DNA of 64,000 nucleotides, from contig CADCXC010000037.1 in NCBI GenBank assembly GCA_902806595.1, positions 1,302,001 through 1,366,000 of the forward strand, read 5' to 3'. How positions within the stretch are numbered: the first letter of the stretch is position 1; the number at the start of each line of letters is the position of its first letter. This document shows positions 1-10,291 of the stretch, one piece after another. Both the position numbers and the translations under genes were made by a program. The notes beneath the pieces are model-generated. The model did not search any database. It was not told the DNA's origin and worked only from the letters and a program-made list of their open reading frames with translations. This DNA comes from Pyrenopolyporus hunteri (Eukaryota; Ascomycota; Sordariomycetes; Xylariales; Hypoxylaceae).

Positions 1-1
1 C

Positions 2-261
2 GGCAAGAGCCCAGTCCAGAGTCAGAGCTCGGGTAGACCTAGTACTCTGGGGAGAGCATTGAGCGACGAAGGAAAACATGACGACCCCATCGTCAAGAAC
101 CTCACGGGAATGGGCTATTCGAGGACGGAAGCGGTGAACGCCCTGGAGAAGTACGATTATAATCTCGAGAGGGTGAGCTAAATTTTACCAATATATAAGA
201 CGGAGGATTGTGCCACTAATTAATACCCTAGGCTGCAAATTATTTAGCTAACCAGTCCTAA
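2..261 (+). CDS. UBA-domain protein, 3' end only (possibly Ede1-like)
   Basis: Partial gene entering from the left edge. Exon 2-172, intron 173-231 (59 nt; donor GTGAGC, branch CACTAAT, acceptor CTAG), last exon 232-261 with stop TAA. Unspliced, the frame stops right after the donor; spliced, it gives a classic C-terminal UBA helix bundle (GMGYSRTEAVNALEKYDYNL followed by ERAANYLANQS). UBA domains bind ubiquitin. A C-terminal UBA of this kind is known in fungal EH-domain endocytosis proteins of the Ede1 type, but other UBA proteins end similarly, so the gene name is an inference. The stretch before the domain is Ser/Gly-rich linker. Confidence 0.75.
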
Positions 262-650
262 AACTAGGTCTATAAATACCGCGAGACAGATTGAAACAAA
301 AGATGCATGATTTTTGTTTTAATACGAAAGATACCTCATTTGTATAGGCGCCGAGCGGGGACCTTTGGAAGTTTGTCAAAATGAACTTGAGTTAAGATGC
401 CAGACTCGATGAGAGTCACTGAGGCCTAGCAGGCTGACGGAAGGGCCAATGATTAATGTATAGTTCTGTATGTAATTCTTGTCATGAATACCTTTTTGTT
501 GCCTTCATCAGCCGATAGTGAAATATCACATTTAACGATCTGCTCTCTAATCGACACTTTACATCGTTGTTCTACAATTCATCGTCTCATTAGGTTAAGT
601 AGCCATATATCCGCTCGATAAGATCATCTAATATCCCCCCTCATTATCCC
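262..650. other. Intergenic, convergent 3' ends
   Basis: Lies between the ends of two convergent genes. I see only likely 3' UTR sequence and no open frame or RNA gene. Confidence 0.5.
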
Positions 651-1249
651 CTAGCGGTCAGCCGGGCTGGGGTGAGATATGGGGGACGGAGGTTGATGAC
701 GCAGTTGAGCAGGCGGTATCTCCGCCGGGCTGCCCTTGTTATTTATGCCCTTTTCCACGTCGTCAACTTTCCTGTAAAAGCTACCTCCTACTTTCTTCGT
801 AGCCTCGCCCTTCCGACCACGTATCTTCCGGTTTAACCAGACGACCGGCTGGATCGGCGTGGCGTACTTGAAGGCCTTCCACGCTACGCGGCCCACTAGG
901 CCCGCGCTGAAACGGGGTCGATCGCTTCCGTACAGGCTGGTGTATTCTTTTATTTGAAAGAAACTTTGCGTTAGCCAGGTGGTTCAAGATAGTTTAAGGG
1001 GAATCAAGGGGGGGTGGGAGTTGGAAGGGTTAGGTAAGGAGGTAGGTAGGTAGGTAGGTAGGTACCTTTCCGGAAAAAGCGATGGAAGAGCCAGAAGTAG
1101 ACGAATATCCATACGATGCCGAAGACGATGATGAGCCAGGCCCACCACGGCAGGTTGCTGTCGCCGCCGCCGCCCGAGTTGCCGCCTTTATATTTGAACC
1201 CGCTGCTGGTACCGCCTTTCGGGACGCGGGGGTCGAGGATGTGGTCCAT
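651..1249 (-). CDS. Small single-pass membrane protein, unknown function
   Basis: Two exons: 1249-1066 and 946-651, 159 residues. The intron (1065-947, 119 nt) starts GTACCT, carries the (GGTA)n microsatellite and ends in the rare acceptor AAG; this join keeps one frame. The N-terminus is Gly/Ser-rich with no signal peptide. One strong membrane helix follows at about residues 34-56 (core WWAWLIIVFGIVWIFVYFWL), then a basic flank and a basic, proline-rich tail. I do not recognise the family. The topology suggests a tail facing the cytosol or matrix, but the compartment is unknown. The exact acceptor is the weakest part of the model. Confidence 0.55.
1036..1064. repeat. (GGTA)n microsatellite inside an intron
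   Basis: About seven tetranucleotide units ending in GGTACC, within the intron of the small membrane protein gene. Similar CCTACC/GGTAGG tracts recur in gaps across the window. Confidence 0.9.
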
Positions 1250-1956
1250 GGTGATTTAGGTTCCGACTCGAGTTAGGTTGGTGAATTAGCTGGGATTGGT
1301 GGAAAATATAATATTCCTATTCGGCGTTTTTTTTTCCTTTCGTCGGAGTTGCAATTGAGTTAAGATGGGATGAGACAATAGAGCAGTCGTTTCAGATGAC
1401 TAGCGAAAGGGGGGAGAACTCGCAATATACCTAGATATGGATATGTATGCAGGTAGATGATATATTAATCACATGGCGATCTGGGATTGAGCCTTGCGGT
1501 GCACCCAACCAGACGGCGGGGGGGCAAACAAGCGCCTTCGAATCAGGAACTGACGCCAAATCCAGCCTTGAGCGGCCTAATACGACGATGGGACAGCGCC
1601 AGGTGCGTTTGCGAAATTACCTCCGACAGGCTGTGCACCCCCCCGTGGCACGCATCCTTACCTTGGCGGGTTAATGCAGGATGGGTTCAGCCACTCAGCT
1701 CAATTTAAGAGGGGAGGAGATCTGGAAACCTGCGTCTACGTCTTCCTAGAACGGACGATTCTCGAGGGTTTGGACTAATTACAGGTTACGGGGAACGATC
1801 TGCCCAATGGCGATTGTTAGGCTCTTCGGATGGTATAAGTGTGGTGAGAACCAGAGTTTTGCGGTGGTAATCAGATGATAAAAGGCATCACAGATACAGA
1901 TAGCCACCACACTCGACCAATTGACCGTCCGTTCTGCGAACCTCTAAGTTACCACA
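1250..1956. other. Intergenic
   Basis: Promoter side of the small membrane gene and downstream side of the pseudogene. Two overlapping frames of about 75 codons (1447-1708) have no domain-like pattern and no splice support, so I do not call them genes. Confidence 0.5.
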
Positions 1957-2840
1957 TCATTCAGTCTCCATAGACGCCAGCAACGCCCTCCTCTCCATCT
2001 CCATGTATCCAGACCGCTGGTTTGGCAATGCAATGATCTAATTCTTCTCATAGCCACTATCCTAATAGCAAATGTTACCTCTCGCCACCGTTAAGACTTC
2101 TTCCGCGATCCCCATATTGGCATCTCTACCCAGAATAGGTTGCATTATAGCGAGTCCATTATGCGAATCTTTACTACTATTTTCAAAGTAGGGCCCGCTT
2201 TTCGCTGCGATTTCGAGGATGTCCGTAGCTTCGAAACCGTCTTAATAACTTGATACCATGGGCCTAATGGGTTACCTCGATGACCTAATAGCATTCCGCC
2301 GCTCTCTTCGGCATGCTCTCCGTGATGATATTAGTTCTATCAAGTAATAACTGAATACTTTCAGCCTGATACTCGACGTTGTTAGTTATAGAGACGATAT
2401 GCCCCGCGATCCGGGGGTTTCGTCCTCTTCAAGTATTGATCGAAGATTTCAACATCGTCAACGCTCTTCAACATCGCATTCGAGACGTGAAATTCAAAAT
2501 ACCGTGATTTAAAGACGCCTTTAGAAATATACGGTCCTGTCTTGCTAGCACAGATTACAATGTCCTAGGGTTTAATGTGTGCGCAAGAAGGTAAGACCTT
2601 TCTGTGGCCCTGTTGATAGTGAGCCGCATGTAGCCCAATCAGTATTGAAACTATAGAGACCCTAGCATGCTTAAAGCCCAGTCCTAAAAGTTCGCTGCGT
2701 TCGAGCGAGTCGACCATTCTTTCCCGCCCTTTGACACCTTGATAGACGAAGGATTCGGGGCTAGAGGTAACAATGCCTTGATTGTCCAACAAGCCATGTA
2801 CTATTACAATACTTAATACGACTATTGGATCCAAGAGCAC
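1957..2840 (-). pseudogene. Decayed repeat-protein gene (ankyrin/NLR-type C-terminal repeats)
   Basis: The minus strand carries broken pieces in shifting frames. One piece reads ESIQLLLDRTNIITESMPKR, another ILEIAAKSGPYFENS and, further on, IAEEVLTVARGN; the last ends in a natural-looking C-terminus and TGA at 1957-1959. The spaced LLL...ITE...AA pattern resembles the short leucine-rich repeats at the C-terminal end of some fungal ankyrin or NLR-like proteins. Stops and frameshifts separate the pieces, so this is a relic and not a working gene. Its original start is not visible; 2840 is only the upper limit of the readable part. The family assignment is by pattern only. Confidence 0.45.
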
Positions 2841-3222
2841 GCCTCTGATGGGAGTACTTACTCTAGATAAACGTCTTCAGAATTAAAAAAGGGGTTGGTT
2901 CTATCGAGACCCCTCGCTTTTCGCAACGTGACAACACGTATCGGAGGGGATACGCTTGAGCTCCGGTGGTAAAACAGCATAACGAGAAGAACTAGCATAA
3001 ATGCTGTAGATTTCAAAAGACTAGACAACATAGAGATTCCATGTCGATAAGATCAATGGGTGTATTGGGTTACGATATATCGGATGTGACAGAGGTGTCT
3101 TCGTGGGAGGGGACTTGGGCTGGAAGACTTAGGATCGGGTTGAGAGGACATCTCAATTGAAAAAAGGCTTAGGTAGGCAGACTAACAGGCCGCGGCTCAG
3201 GATATAAATTACTTCAAAACTC

Positions 3223-4974
3223 CTATTCAAGTGGAAGTGGTACCGTGCTAGGGACCGTTATTGGCTCCCAGCCCTGTTCATCTACCAATACACTATCATT
3301 CTTCTCTTTTGCATAATGGTGATATGCGGCGAAGCCAGCCTGTATTGCTGGGGTTCTGGAGTAAGAGAGCCACACCTCCCCGTCCATAGTGTCCAGGCCC
3401 TCGGTACCCTCCACAATCGTCCTGTTCCAATGATAATTCGACGTGACGTTTTGCCTCGTTTTAAAGCTTTCCGAAGCGACGGACGTCCCGGTCAAAAAGG
3501 GCAACACCGAAACACCGTCGATTAACTTGCTCCGATCAGCCACGCAGAAGACGGACCCTGGGTTTGTGGTCGCTCCGGAGGAGGCCACATCGTACTTGCT
3601 GAACAGATTCAGGGGGTAGGTATAGCGCGTAATAATATTGGAGGTCGAATCTAGATAGGCACCTGATGTAACCATCTCAAGCGACTGATTAAAAGCCTGG
3701 TTCGTCATGTTCTGAATATTAGAGAATGTGAGATTCTGTGCCCAGACCACTTCGCGGGTGAGGTTCCCGTTTGTGAGTATCGAAGACACCGATATATTTC
3801 GGCTCGCGGTCAATTCGAAGTAGAGCGATGTGTTCGTGGCTGTACCGTTTTCCGAGATGGAAGTACCGATCACCGAGTGGAAATCAAAGGACGACGCCGC
3901 CGTCGTACTCTGAAAGTTCTGACTGACTGTTTGCTCTACCGTATCGTCAAGCCATACGAAAACGGACCCCGAAACCCACCAATTCTCGCCCACGGGCCCT
4001 ACGCCATCTTCCGCAAAAGCATCGAACCCGACGACGCGCAGTTGAAAGGTGTGCGACTCGCCGTCAGTCAACAACCCTAACCAGGGGGTCGCATCGATTT
4101 CGAATGATGGCAGCTCGAAGGCGTCAATTCCAACGATCGGTCGCCACGCCCCAGGGTCCACTCCGCCGGTGAAGAGGATCGGGAACGGCCAAGATACGCC
4201 GGCAAGCTGGCCATCGATAAACACCTGCACCTCGCGGAACGGACTGTATCCGTACAGCCAACCCTCGTTACTCGGGAACGTGTGAAGGTACTCCGTCGGC
4301 ACGTTCGTAAACCAGAACTCTTCGGCGCCATTCCCGGACGCCATGACCGAGACCACAGCATTCTTGACATTTCTCGGTAACGTCAAGTCGACCGAGCCAC
4401 TATCACCGGGGAGCGAGAATAGCGAAACGGTGTTGTTCGATGACGACAAGGTCGAGATGGGGTAGATGTGCGCCGCGGGGTGGAAACCCGCCTCGTATAC
4501 GTCGTCGTAATACAACGCCTCCATGGTAACGTTGAAGAAGCCCGTGTACCGATCTCCGTCAATCAGGTTGCCGAGGTCGAAGATGATTTTCTGGCTCTGC
4601 GCTAGAAGCGGATGCCATATGGTCATGTCCTTCTGGAACGACCAGTAGATGCCCGACTGGACCGGCATGGCGGTGGAAGTCCTCCAGACCTCGACATCGC
4701 CGAGCCAAAGCGTGGCGAGCCTATCATACTGCCGCCCACTTGATACCACGCTTAAATTGAAGATAGTAGTTGTGAACTTGCAGCCGTCGGGTGGCGAGTA
4801 GGCTCCGACGTATGGTGCGTTATAACTGTTACCGAAATCGTGCTGGAAGAGAACCTGGCGACATGCTGGGTTATCGAAAGTTGCTCGGGGAGGCGGCGCG
4901 GCTTGAAAGACTTCAAGCACACCCTGGGAAAGACTGCTGCATACTAGCAGGAGGGCGACGTGAATGGTCCGCAT
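3223..4974 (-). CDS. Secreted peptide-N-glycosidase A (PNGase A family)
   Basis: One intact exon of 583 residues, the usual size for fungal PNGase A proteins. The family removes whole N-glycans from glycopeptides by cutting the GlcNAc-Asn amide bond, acting in the secretory path or outside the cell. The start is followed by a clear signal peptide (about residues 1-25, MRTIHVALLLVCSSLSQG). The N-terminal half has typical motifs: the VLFQHDFGNSYNAPYVGAY region, LWLGDVEVWRTSTAMP, then GIYWSFQKDM and the LGNL..D..YTGFFNVT segment. The C-terminal half is rich in N-x-S/T sites, so the protein is probably itself glycosylated. No introns and no frame breaks are seen. Confidence 0.85.
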   Translation of the reverse strand: MRTIHVALLLVCSSLSQGVLEVFQAAPPPRATFDNPACRQVLFQHDFGNSYNAPYVGAYSPPDGCKFTTTIFNLSVVSSGRQYDRLATLWLGDVEVWRTSTAMPVQSGIYWSFQKDMTIWHPLLAQSQKIIFDLGNLIDGDRYTGFFNVTMEALYYDDVYEAGFHPAAHIYPISTLSSSNNTVSLFSLPGDSGSVDLTLPRNVKNAVVSVMASGNGAEEFWFTNVPTEYLHTFPSNEGWLYGYSPFREVQVFIDGQLAGVSWPFPILFTGGVDPGAWRPIVGIDAFELPSFEIDATPWLGLLTDGESHTFQLRVVGFDAFAEDGVGPVGENWWVSGSVFVWLDDTVEQTVSQNFQSTTAASSFDFHSVIGTSISENGTATNTSLYFELTASRNISVSSILTNGNLTREVVWAQNLTFSNIQNMTNQAFNQSLEMVTSGAYLDSTSNIITRYTYPLNLFSKYDVASSGATTNPGSVFCVADRSKLIDGVSVLPFLTGTSVASESFKTRQNVTSNYHWNRTIVEGTEGLDTMDGEVWLSYSRTPAIQAGFAAYHHYAKEKNDSVLVDEQGWEPITVPSTVPLPLE

Positions 4975-5303
4975 GTTGATCTCATATATACGGTAGTTGA
5001 GTATCTCGAGCTAGAGACCTGTAGTTAGAAGTCCTGCGACTAGCATCCTTTTGATCTCTCAGACCGAGTACGATATGGTATGCTAAACTGCTATTCTAAA
5101 GGGGAATGTGACATCAGGTGCGGAGTCGTATCGACATGTTGTTGGGGTATAATAGATAAATAGGTCGTCTTTCTGTACATAGCCGTAAGACGTTACAGCA
5201 TACAAGTAACGGATTTAAACTGGTAAGTATCATGATATAGATGTCAATGCTCGGTTGCATTATAGAATGATGAAGTTTGATAATTTTCCGCCTATCTTGG
5301 CTC

Positions 5304-5774
5304 TTAGACGGGGAGCTCGCTCCGCGGAGTCGAGTCTGCCTCGTATTGCGTCTTGCGCCCAACTTCATTATTCGGTACCTCCTGAGGCGGTATCGACGTA
5401 TCTGGAGCTTCATATCTTGGCGGCATGTACGGGCTGGCGAGTTCACTTGGTTGTCCGTAGCTATATGAACTCGACCCGGGTTGCACAGGCTGGTATCCTA
5501 ACGCAGGTGTCTGGCTTCCATTTGCAGGCCAATTCGACTTTGGCTCTGCATTGAGTTGAGCTAATCTTTCTCGCCGCTTCTTATTTCGCCTGAATACCCA
5601 TATGAGTAGGCCTAGGCCTACCAGGGATGATAATGCTATGCAGACGATGCCGACTATCCATCCGATCGTGATACCTCTAACCGCTACATTATAGGTACCC
5701 GAGTCTCTGCTCATGAGCGGATTCGGGTCTGCGAGAATGGAAGTCGTTGGCGAAGGCGGTCGTGAGGATGTCAT
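5304..5774 (-). CDS. Single-pass membrane protein with Ser/Pro/Tyr-rich tail
   Basis: 156 residues from the Met at 5774; the frame stays open to 5894, so a start 40 codons earlier is possible, but that extension looks like 5' UTR. A short Ser/Thr/Pro-rich N-terminus leads into one membrane helix at about residues 33-59 (ITIGWIVGIVCIALSSLVGL), a basic stop-transfer stretch (RRNKKRRERL) and a tail of about 90 residues rich in Pro, Ser, Gln and Tyr. The layout is common in fungal cell-surface proteins, with the tail in the cytosol. I do not recognise a specific family, and an unseen upstream exon could supply a signal peptide. Confidence 0.6.
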   Translation of the reverse strand: MTSSRPPSPTTSILADPNPLMSRDSGTYNVAVRGITIGWIVGIVCIALSSLVGLGLLIWVFRRNKKRRERLAQLNAEPKSNWPANGSQTPALGYQPVQPGSSSYSYGQPSELASPYMPPRYEAPDTSIPPQEVPNNEVGRKTQYEADSTPRSELPV

Positions 5775-7010
5775 TTTAAGGGGTTGTATCCTAAGGGTAC
5801 TTATCCAAAGGCGCAAGAGAACGTTTGATGGCAATTTTTCGAATTCCAAAATCCGTAAATGTTCTCGGAGTGGAATTGCAATCAGACTTGACATAGAATT
5901 CTAGGCAGTTAGTTGAATAAAAAGAAAGGACAGAAAGCGCTTTTGTACGGTCCTTATGATTTCATATCGTTCTTATGAACTTGGTTGTGGAGCGCCGTCG
6001 ATCGCAAGACAAAACCCGCTGCGCCCCCATGGTGGAACTTATGGTGTTGACGATTCTCGCAAGCGAGTCGATACTAAAGCCCATCTTTACCTATCTTGAT
6101 CCCCGATGGAATTGATCCTTGAGGGTCTTGGCCTTGCCTGAACAATAGGTACTATCTACCTGGGTACCTATATATATCACATTTGCTCATTGTGAACATT
6201 ACTTCTCAGCTACTGTATGTAGAGGTTGAAGCGAATAATCTGAGTATATATACCTACCTACATACCCAACCCCAGGTACCTAAAGAAGATGCCTTGCTCA
6301 GCCGAATTGCCGCTATATCTCAGCCAACCCCATGAAAATATACAACTCTGATTGGCCCGCGAAGATTCACTGCCCCTAACAAGGACGTATAGTTGCAATA
6401 TAGTACCAAGCCTCATTAATGAAAACCCCAGTGCGTGTGAAACTGTAATACATTGAAGATACGTAAGACTTCCGCGTCGCTTACCCAGGGCCAGGGTTGT
6501 CAGGTATTTACACTTCTATGTAGGCCCCTACATAAGGCTAAACAACTTTTATGGTATTCACTCGCCTCCAATATTTCCTTATAAAACCTAACATCCCGAG
6601 GCTCAAGTATAAGCATACCTAGGTAGGTAGGTACCCAAGGTAAGTAGATGGGTGTGTCACAACAATTAAGTATTGCACGGGTATGCGCATGCCCGTTTGA
6701 GCCAACTTACACATGGAAGCTACCTCGTTTGTCATTGCGCTGGTGTCGTTCGATGGTCCCGAGGCTGGGTTGCGGCATGCGAGGCCGCCTGTCACCAACC
6801 CATAAATACATACCTACTTTGCTTGTAATCCGTCGAGATTTGTTGGCTACCTCTAGATCTCGATAGTTGACGAGTTTCCTCATAAAGAATATTCAATCTG
6901 TCAGCACCTGACTTAGTAACAAATATCCTCTCTTTCCTGAAAGAGTTGCATCCTGTTCCCTATTTGTCCTACGTCTTACAACTTAGCAAATAAATTCGGC
7001 CCTTAGCGCC
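5775..7010. other. Long intergenic region, divergent promoters
   Basis: Lies between the divergent starts of the membrane protein and the BTB gene. It holds several TACCTACC and CCTAGGTAGG tracts (about 6140-6290 and 6618-6640). A 72-codon frame at 6648-6866 lacks any domain pattern and is not called. Confidence 0.5.
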
Positions 7011-7685
7011 ATGGAACAGAATACCAGCCGAGACAAGCGCGTCACCTTGCAGGTGGGCGAGCGCCGTTTTATCACGTTCCGCGACACGCTCATCGGCGAA
7101 AGCGAGTATTTCGCCGCCCGCCTCTCCGGAAGGTGGGACGATGCGGACGAAGACGGATCCTACTTCGTCGATTCTAATCCAGCCTTATTTGAGCATATCC
7201 TTAACTACCTAAGGAGCGGTAGCTTTCCCGTCTTCTTCGACGTCAGCACGCATACTTTCGACCACGCCAAGTACCTCTATCTCTTGGGTGAGGCTCGATA
7301 TTTCGGCGTGAGCAAGCTGGTGGAGTGGATTCAAGACAAGGAGTATCTCCACACGGTTTCCGTCACGAGATCAGTAGTTAGACTGGATGAGGTTGAAGAA
7401 GCCACCTTAGAATCTTATCTCAATAGGACGTTAGGCGACGATAGAAAAGTGGACATCTCGACTTCCTGGGGTATTAGGAAGGTTTACCTCTGCCCGCGGC
7501 GTATCCTCTGCCATCGCGGAAATCCGGCAGCCTGTGGTCGAGCCTGTGAGAACGCGCGGGAACGCATGGGCGGAGATGATGACTACGCAGATGAAGATAT
7601 TCTCAGGGCCGTCATTACTACCACTACGACAACCTTTAACCAAGCCCGCTTTCTCAGCGATGAATCAGTTTCGGCGAGTTGGTAG
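7011..7685 (+). CDS. BTB/POZ (T1, KCTD-like) domain protein
   Basis: One exon, 224 residues. Residues 10-110 form a T1-type BTB fold: RVTLQVGERRFITFRDTL, then SEYFAARLSGRW, FVDSNPALFEHILNYLRSG and the YLYLLGEARYFGVSKLVEWI helix pair. Such domains make oligomers, and in KCTD proteins many recruit cullin-3 ubiquitin ligases. The C-terminal half has a short Cys cluster (LCPRRILCHRGNPAACGRAC) with no recognised fold. No membrane segments are present, so it is not a channel. The substrate or partner cannot be inferred from sequence. Confidence 0.8.
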   Translation: MEQNTSRDKRVTLQVGERRFITFRDTLIGESEYFAARLSGRWDDADEDGSYFVDSNPALFEHILNYLRSGSFPVFFDVSTHTFDHAKYLYLLGEARYFGVSKLVEWIQDKEYLHTVSVTRSVVRLDEVEEATLESYLNRTLGDDRKVDISTSWGIRKVYLCPRRILCHRGNPAACGRACENARERMGGDDDYADEDILRAVITTTTTTFNQARFLSDESVSASW

Positions 7686-8370
7686 ACATTAAAGAGACAA
7701 CCCAGGTATGTCGAGTAGGTAGTGGGGGTAGTCTAAGGCGTAGGGCTGTCCGGTTGTGGCCGGGGTTCAAATATATGTAGGCTCTATAATAGGGCAATGG
7801 ATGGCGGACGGTGAGCACCTGGAACCTTTGGCTAACCACTAAATTCGACCACGTTATTGTACACTACACACTGTATTTTTACCGCCAAAACAACGATGCT
7901 ATAGGGCATATTGTGCTATACCACAGAGGTAGTAAACACTGACCCGTCGAATGGCAGTTTTACTTTAGTGTAAATATAGAGCCTATAGTGGTAAAAGCTA
8001 TTATGTTCACGGGTATTTATGAAAAATTAACGCATATGCTGTATTGATACTAAATCGTAGTAGTTTCGAGCGCTATAACCTCTAGAATGAGCTCTGGGAC
8101 GCTCCCTAGAGCTTGTGTAAAATAGCTGCTTCAGCAAAATAAATACAGTTTGCATAATAAAACTCAGCACTGTAAAGGAGAGCCCAAAGAAGCGCTACAT
8201 AAAAGGGACGTGCACGTGCATCGCGCCCTTATATTGATTCCCTGGTTAGAGCAGCTTCATAACACTTCTATTACCTTAACGCTACGCTGCCTAGTATCAC
8301 CATCTTACTCACCTAGCTACTTCAATTTAATCCCTACCAACCCCAACAGTTTTAGCTACGTGACCCCGAT
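7686..8370. other. Intergenic
   Basis: Between the BTB gene and the ATL gene. A weak palindromic stretch lies around 7877-8003. A 108-codon frame at 8150-8476 overlaps the first ATL exon in another frame and is a shadow. Confidence 0.5.
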
Positions 8371-8878
8371 ATGGTGCGGTCAGACGAGGCTGAAAGTTTC
8401 TTCTACGCCGTATATGAGGCTGTCCAGCAAATCCCTTACGGCAAGGTCACAACTTACGGACACATCGCAAAGCTAATTGGAACTCGTGGGTTTCGATATA
8501 ATGGTTGACAAAACCTTAACACAATATAGGGACTAATGACTATCTGTAGCTGAACGACCCCGCCAAGTCGGTATCTGCCTCAAGCATCTTCCACAAGATC
8601 CCGAGTCACCTTTCAACCATGATAACGTCCCGTGGCAGAGAGTCATCAATTCTAAAGGCATGATTTCATCCAGGTGTGTGACTACACATTCTTAGAGAAT
8701 TTCCCGAGTATTGATGATATATAGATCGCAACCTTCAGCGGCCCAAAATCAAGCGACTGCACTACGGGCAGAGGGTGTTACAGTTACTACTGGTGCTCTT
8801 GGTGAGCTTATCGTCGACTTCTCTGAATATGGGTGGTTCCCAAATGCATTGCCTTCGGAGGAACAAGAGTCGACATAG
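8371..8878 (+). CDS. atl1: Alkyltransferase-like DNA-repair protein (ATL)
   Basis: Three exons, 8371-8485, 8550-8673 and 8725-8878, giving 130 residues; introns of 64 and 51 nt with GTGGGT and GTGTGT donors and TAG acceptors. The product matches the DNA-binding domain of O6-alkylguanine alkyltransferases: FFYAVYEAVQQIPYGKVTTY, then GHIAKLIGTPERPRQVG and VPWQRVINSKGMISSR. The alkyl-acceptor Cys of the PCHR motif is replaced by Trp (PWQR). That is the hallmark of ATL proteins, which bind alkylated guanine tightly and hand it to nucleotide excision repair without removing the adduct. It is nuclear by role. It faces the PIP-box phosphatase gene tail to tail. Confidence 0.92.
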
Positions 8879-9321
8879 AGGCTGCCGTGCTAATAAAGAT
8901 CGGACCGAGAGAACTTCACATGACTCACGCAGCTATTCGGCCCCCGTTCTCCAAGGGGGCTCAAATTATAATGCGGTCGCGATTGAGCATCGACTACGCG
9001 TCAGGACTTCCTAGCAATAAAATACGTAGCTTAGGACCTTTAGTTCCTTTCTCAGTACACGCATTTAGGTACCTAAGATAGGCGATTAGTAAAATCCTCT
9101 AATGAATGCCCAATGCAAAAGGAAAGTGTTGAAAATAGATATCAGATAGCGGTTGGACATAAATGATTCCACATGAAATTCAGAACAGGTCTGTGAATTA
9201 TGTGCTTTCATCATATAGGAAAGATCAGGAAAGGGAATAACCATAACGTACCAATTAAGGACCTCAAGTAGATTCCAAATGCTATGGGATGGGAGTCTTC
9301 ACACCCGATAGCGATGGTGGG
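8879..9321. other. Convergent 3' gap
   Basis: Likely the 3' UTRs of the ATL and phosphatase genes. Short frames here overlap the ATL terminal exon or lack any domain pattern. Confidence 0.5.
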
Positions 9322-10291
9322 CTATGGGTCTCTCACGTCTTCAATCTTACGCTTTTTAGAGGTAGGAGTGAAGAATGAATCCATAGTCCGCTGTCGTGAG
9401 TCAAACCTAGCGCTGCCAATACCGCCTCTGGTCTTTTTCAAGCCCTGGAGGTGGTCAGTATTGTTGGTAAACTCAACAGTCAGGCCTAGTGCTCTTCTAT
9501 GGGAAACTGGAGAAGAATCCGCGTGGTTTCCTGATGATGAAAGGCTGGCGGAGGGGACGGTTTGGCTAAGGTTCTCCGGCCTCGATACGTCCTTATTCGG
9601 CGCCAGTCTGACTTGAAGCACACCAGTGTTGCTCCATGCTATATACTCTGGCTGAATCTCATGGCTTCCACCCTGAGATCTAAGAAGGATCGGGTTGTGA
9701 GGGAAGTTTTCGAGCAACGCCTTTAGAAGGACCCCGAGAATAATGCCATGTGCCACAATTACGACGGAGATGTTGTCAGACGCATGCGTGTCAGTAATGG
9801 GATTGAGATGGGAATCCAGAAAACGGTTGACTCTGGTCCTCATGGAGTCATGACTTTCCGAGTCCGATAGAGCGACAGCGCCACTAGCCTTTACCGTATA
9901 CTTCTTGCCTTCGGATGACCCGTAGTCTTTCTCTCGTAACTCAGGTAGTCGGACGACTTCTAAGCGCGCCTTAGTACCCAATGAGGGTTCGCTGAAAGAA
10001 CTTCGAGCATCGGCGAGGGCTTCCGCGACGGCGTCGGCTGTCTGGTAAGCTCTTTGGAGGTTGGAAGTGAATATGTATTTGACCAAGCCTATTGTCTCGT
10101 GATGCTTCGCAAGATGGGCACCGAGTCTCTTAATTTGGAGAACGCCATGGTTGGTTAGAGGCGAGTCGCGGGAGCCTGCACTTTTTAAGAGGGTTAGCTC
10201 TCGTTAGATACTGAGAATAGTAGGACTTAACTTACTAGAGGCCAGCTACATTGTCAACGGACTCACCATGTCGTATCAGCAAAATGCGCAT
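9322..10291 (-). CDS. Histidine phosphatase (phosphoglycerate-mutase-like) with C-terminal PIP box
   Basis: Two exons, 10291-10236 and 10180-9322, 304 residues. Exon 1 encodes the start and the catalytic RHG motif (MRILLIRHGESVDNVAGL); the intron is 55 nt with donor GTAAGT and acceptor AAG. A CAG acceptor 4 nt further on would create an immediate stop. Family landmarks follow: TNHGVLQIKRLGAHLAKH, FTSNLQRAYQTADAVAEAL, a central acidic ELREKDYGSSEG and the second catalytic His in VIVAHGIILGVLLKAL. The last 23 residues read QRTMDSFF then TPTSKKRKIEDVRDP. The octamer fits the PCNA-binding PIP consensus Qxx(M/I/L)xx(F/Y)(F/Y) and is followed by a nuclear-localisation-like basic run. The substrate is unknown. 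Confidence 0.85.

Noticed and set aside
7877..8003. Possible small MITE with TTTTACC ends
   Set aside because: Only about 8 matching bases at the ends, no target duplication visible; too weak.
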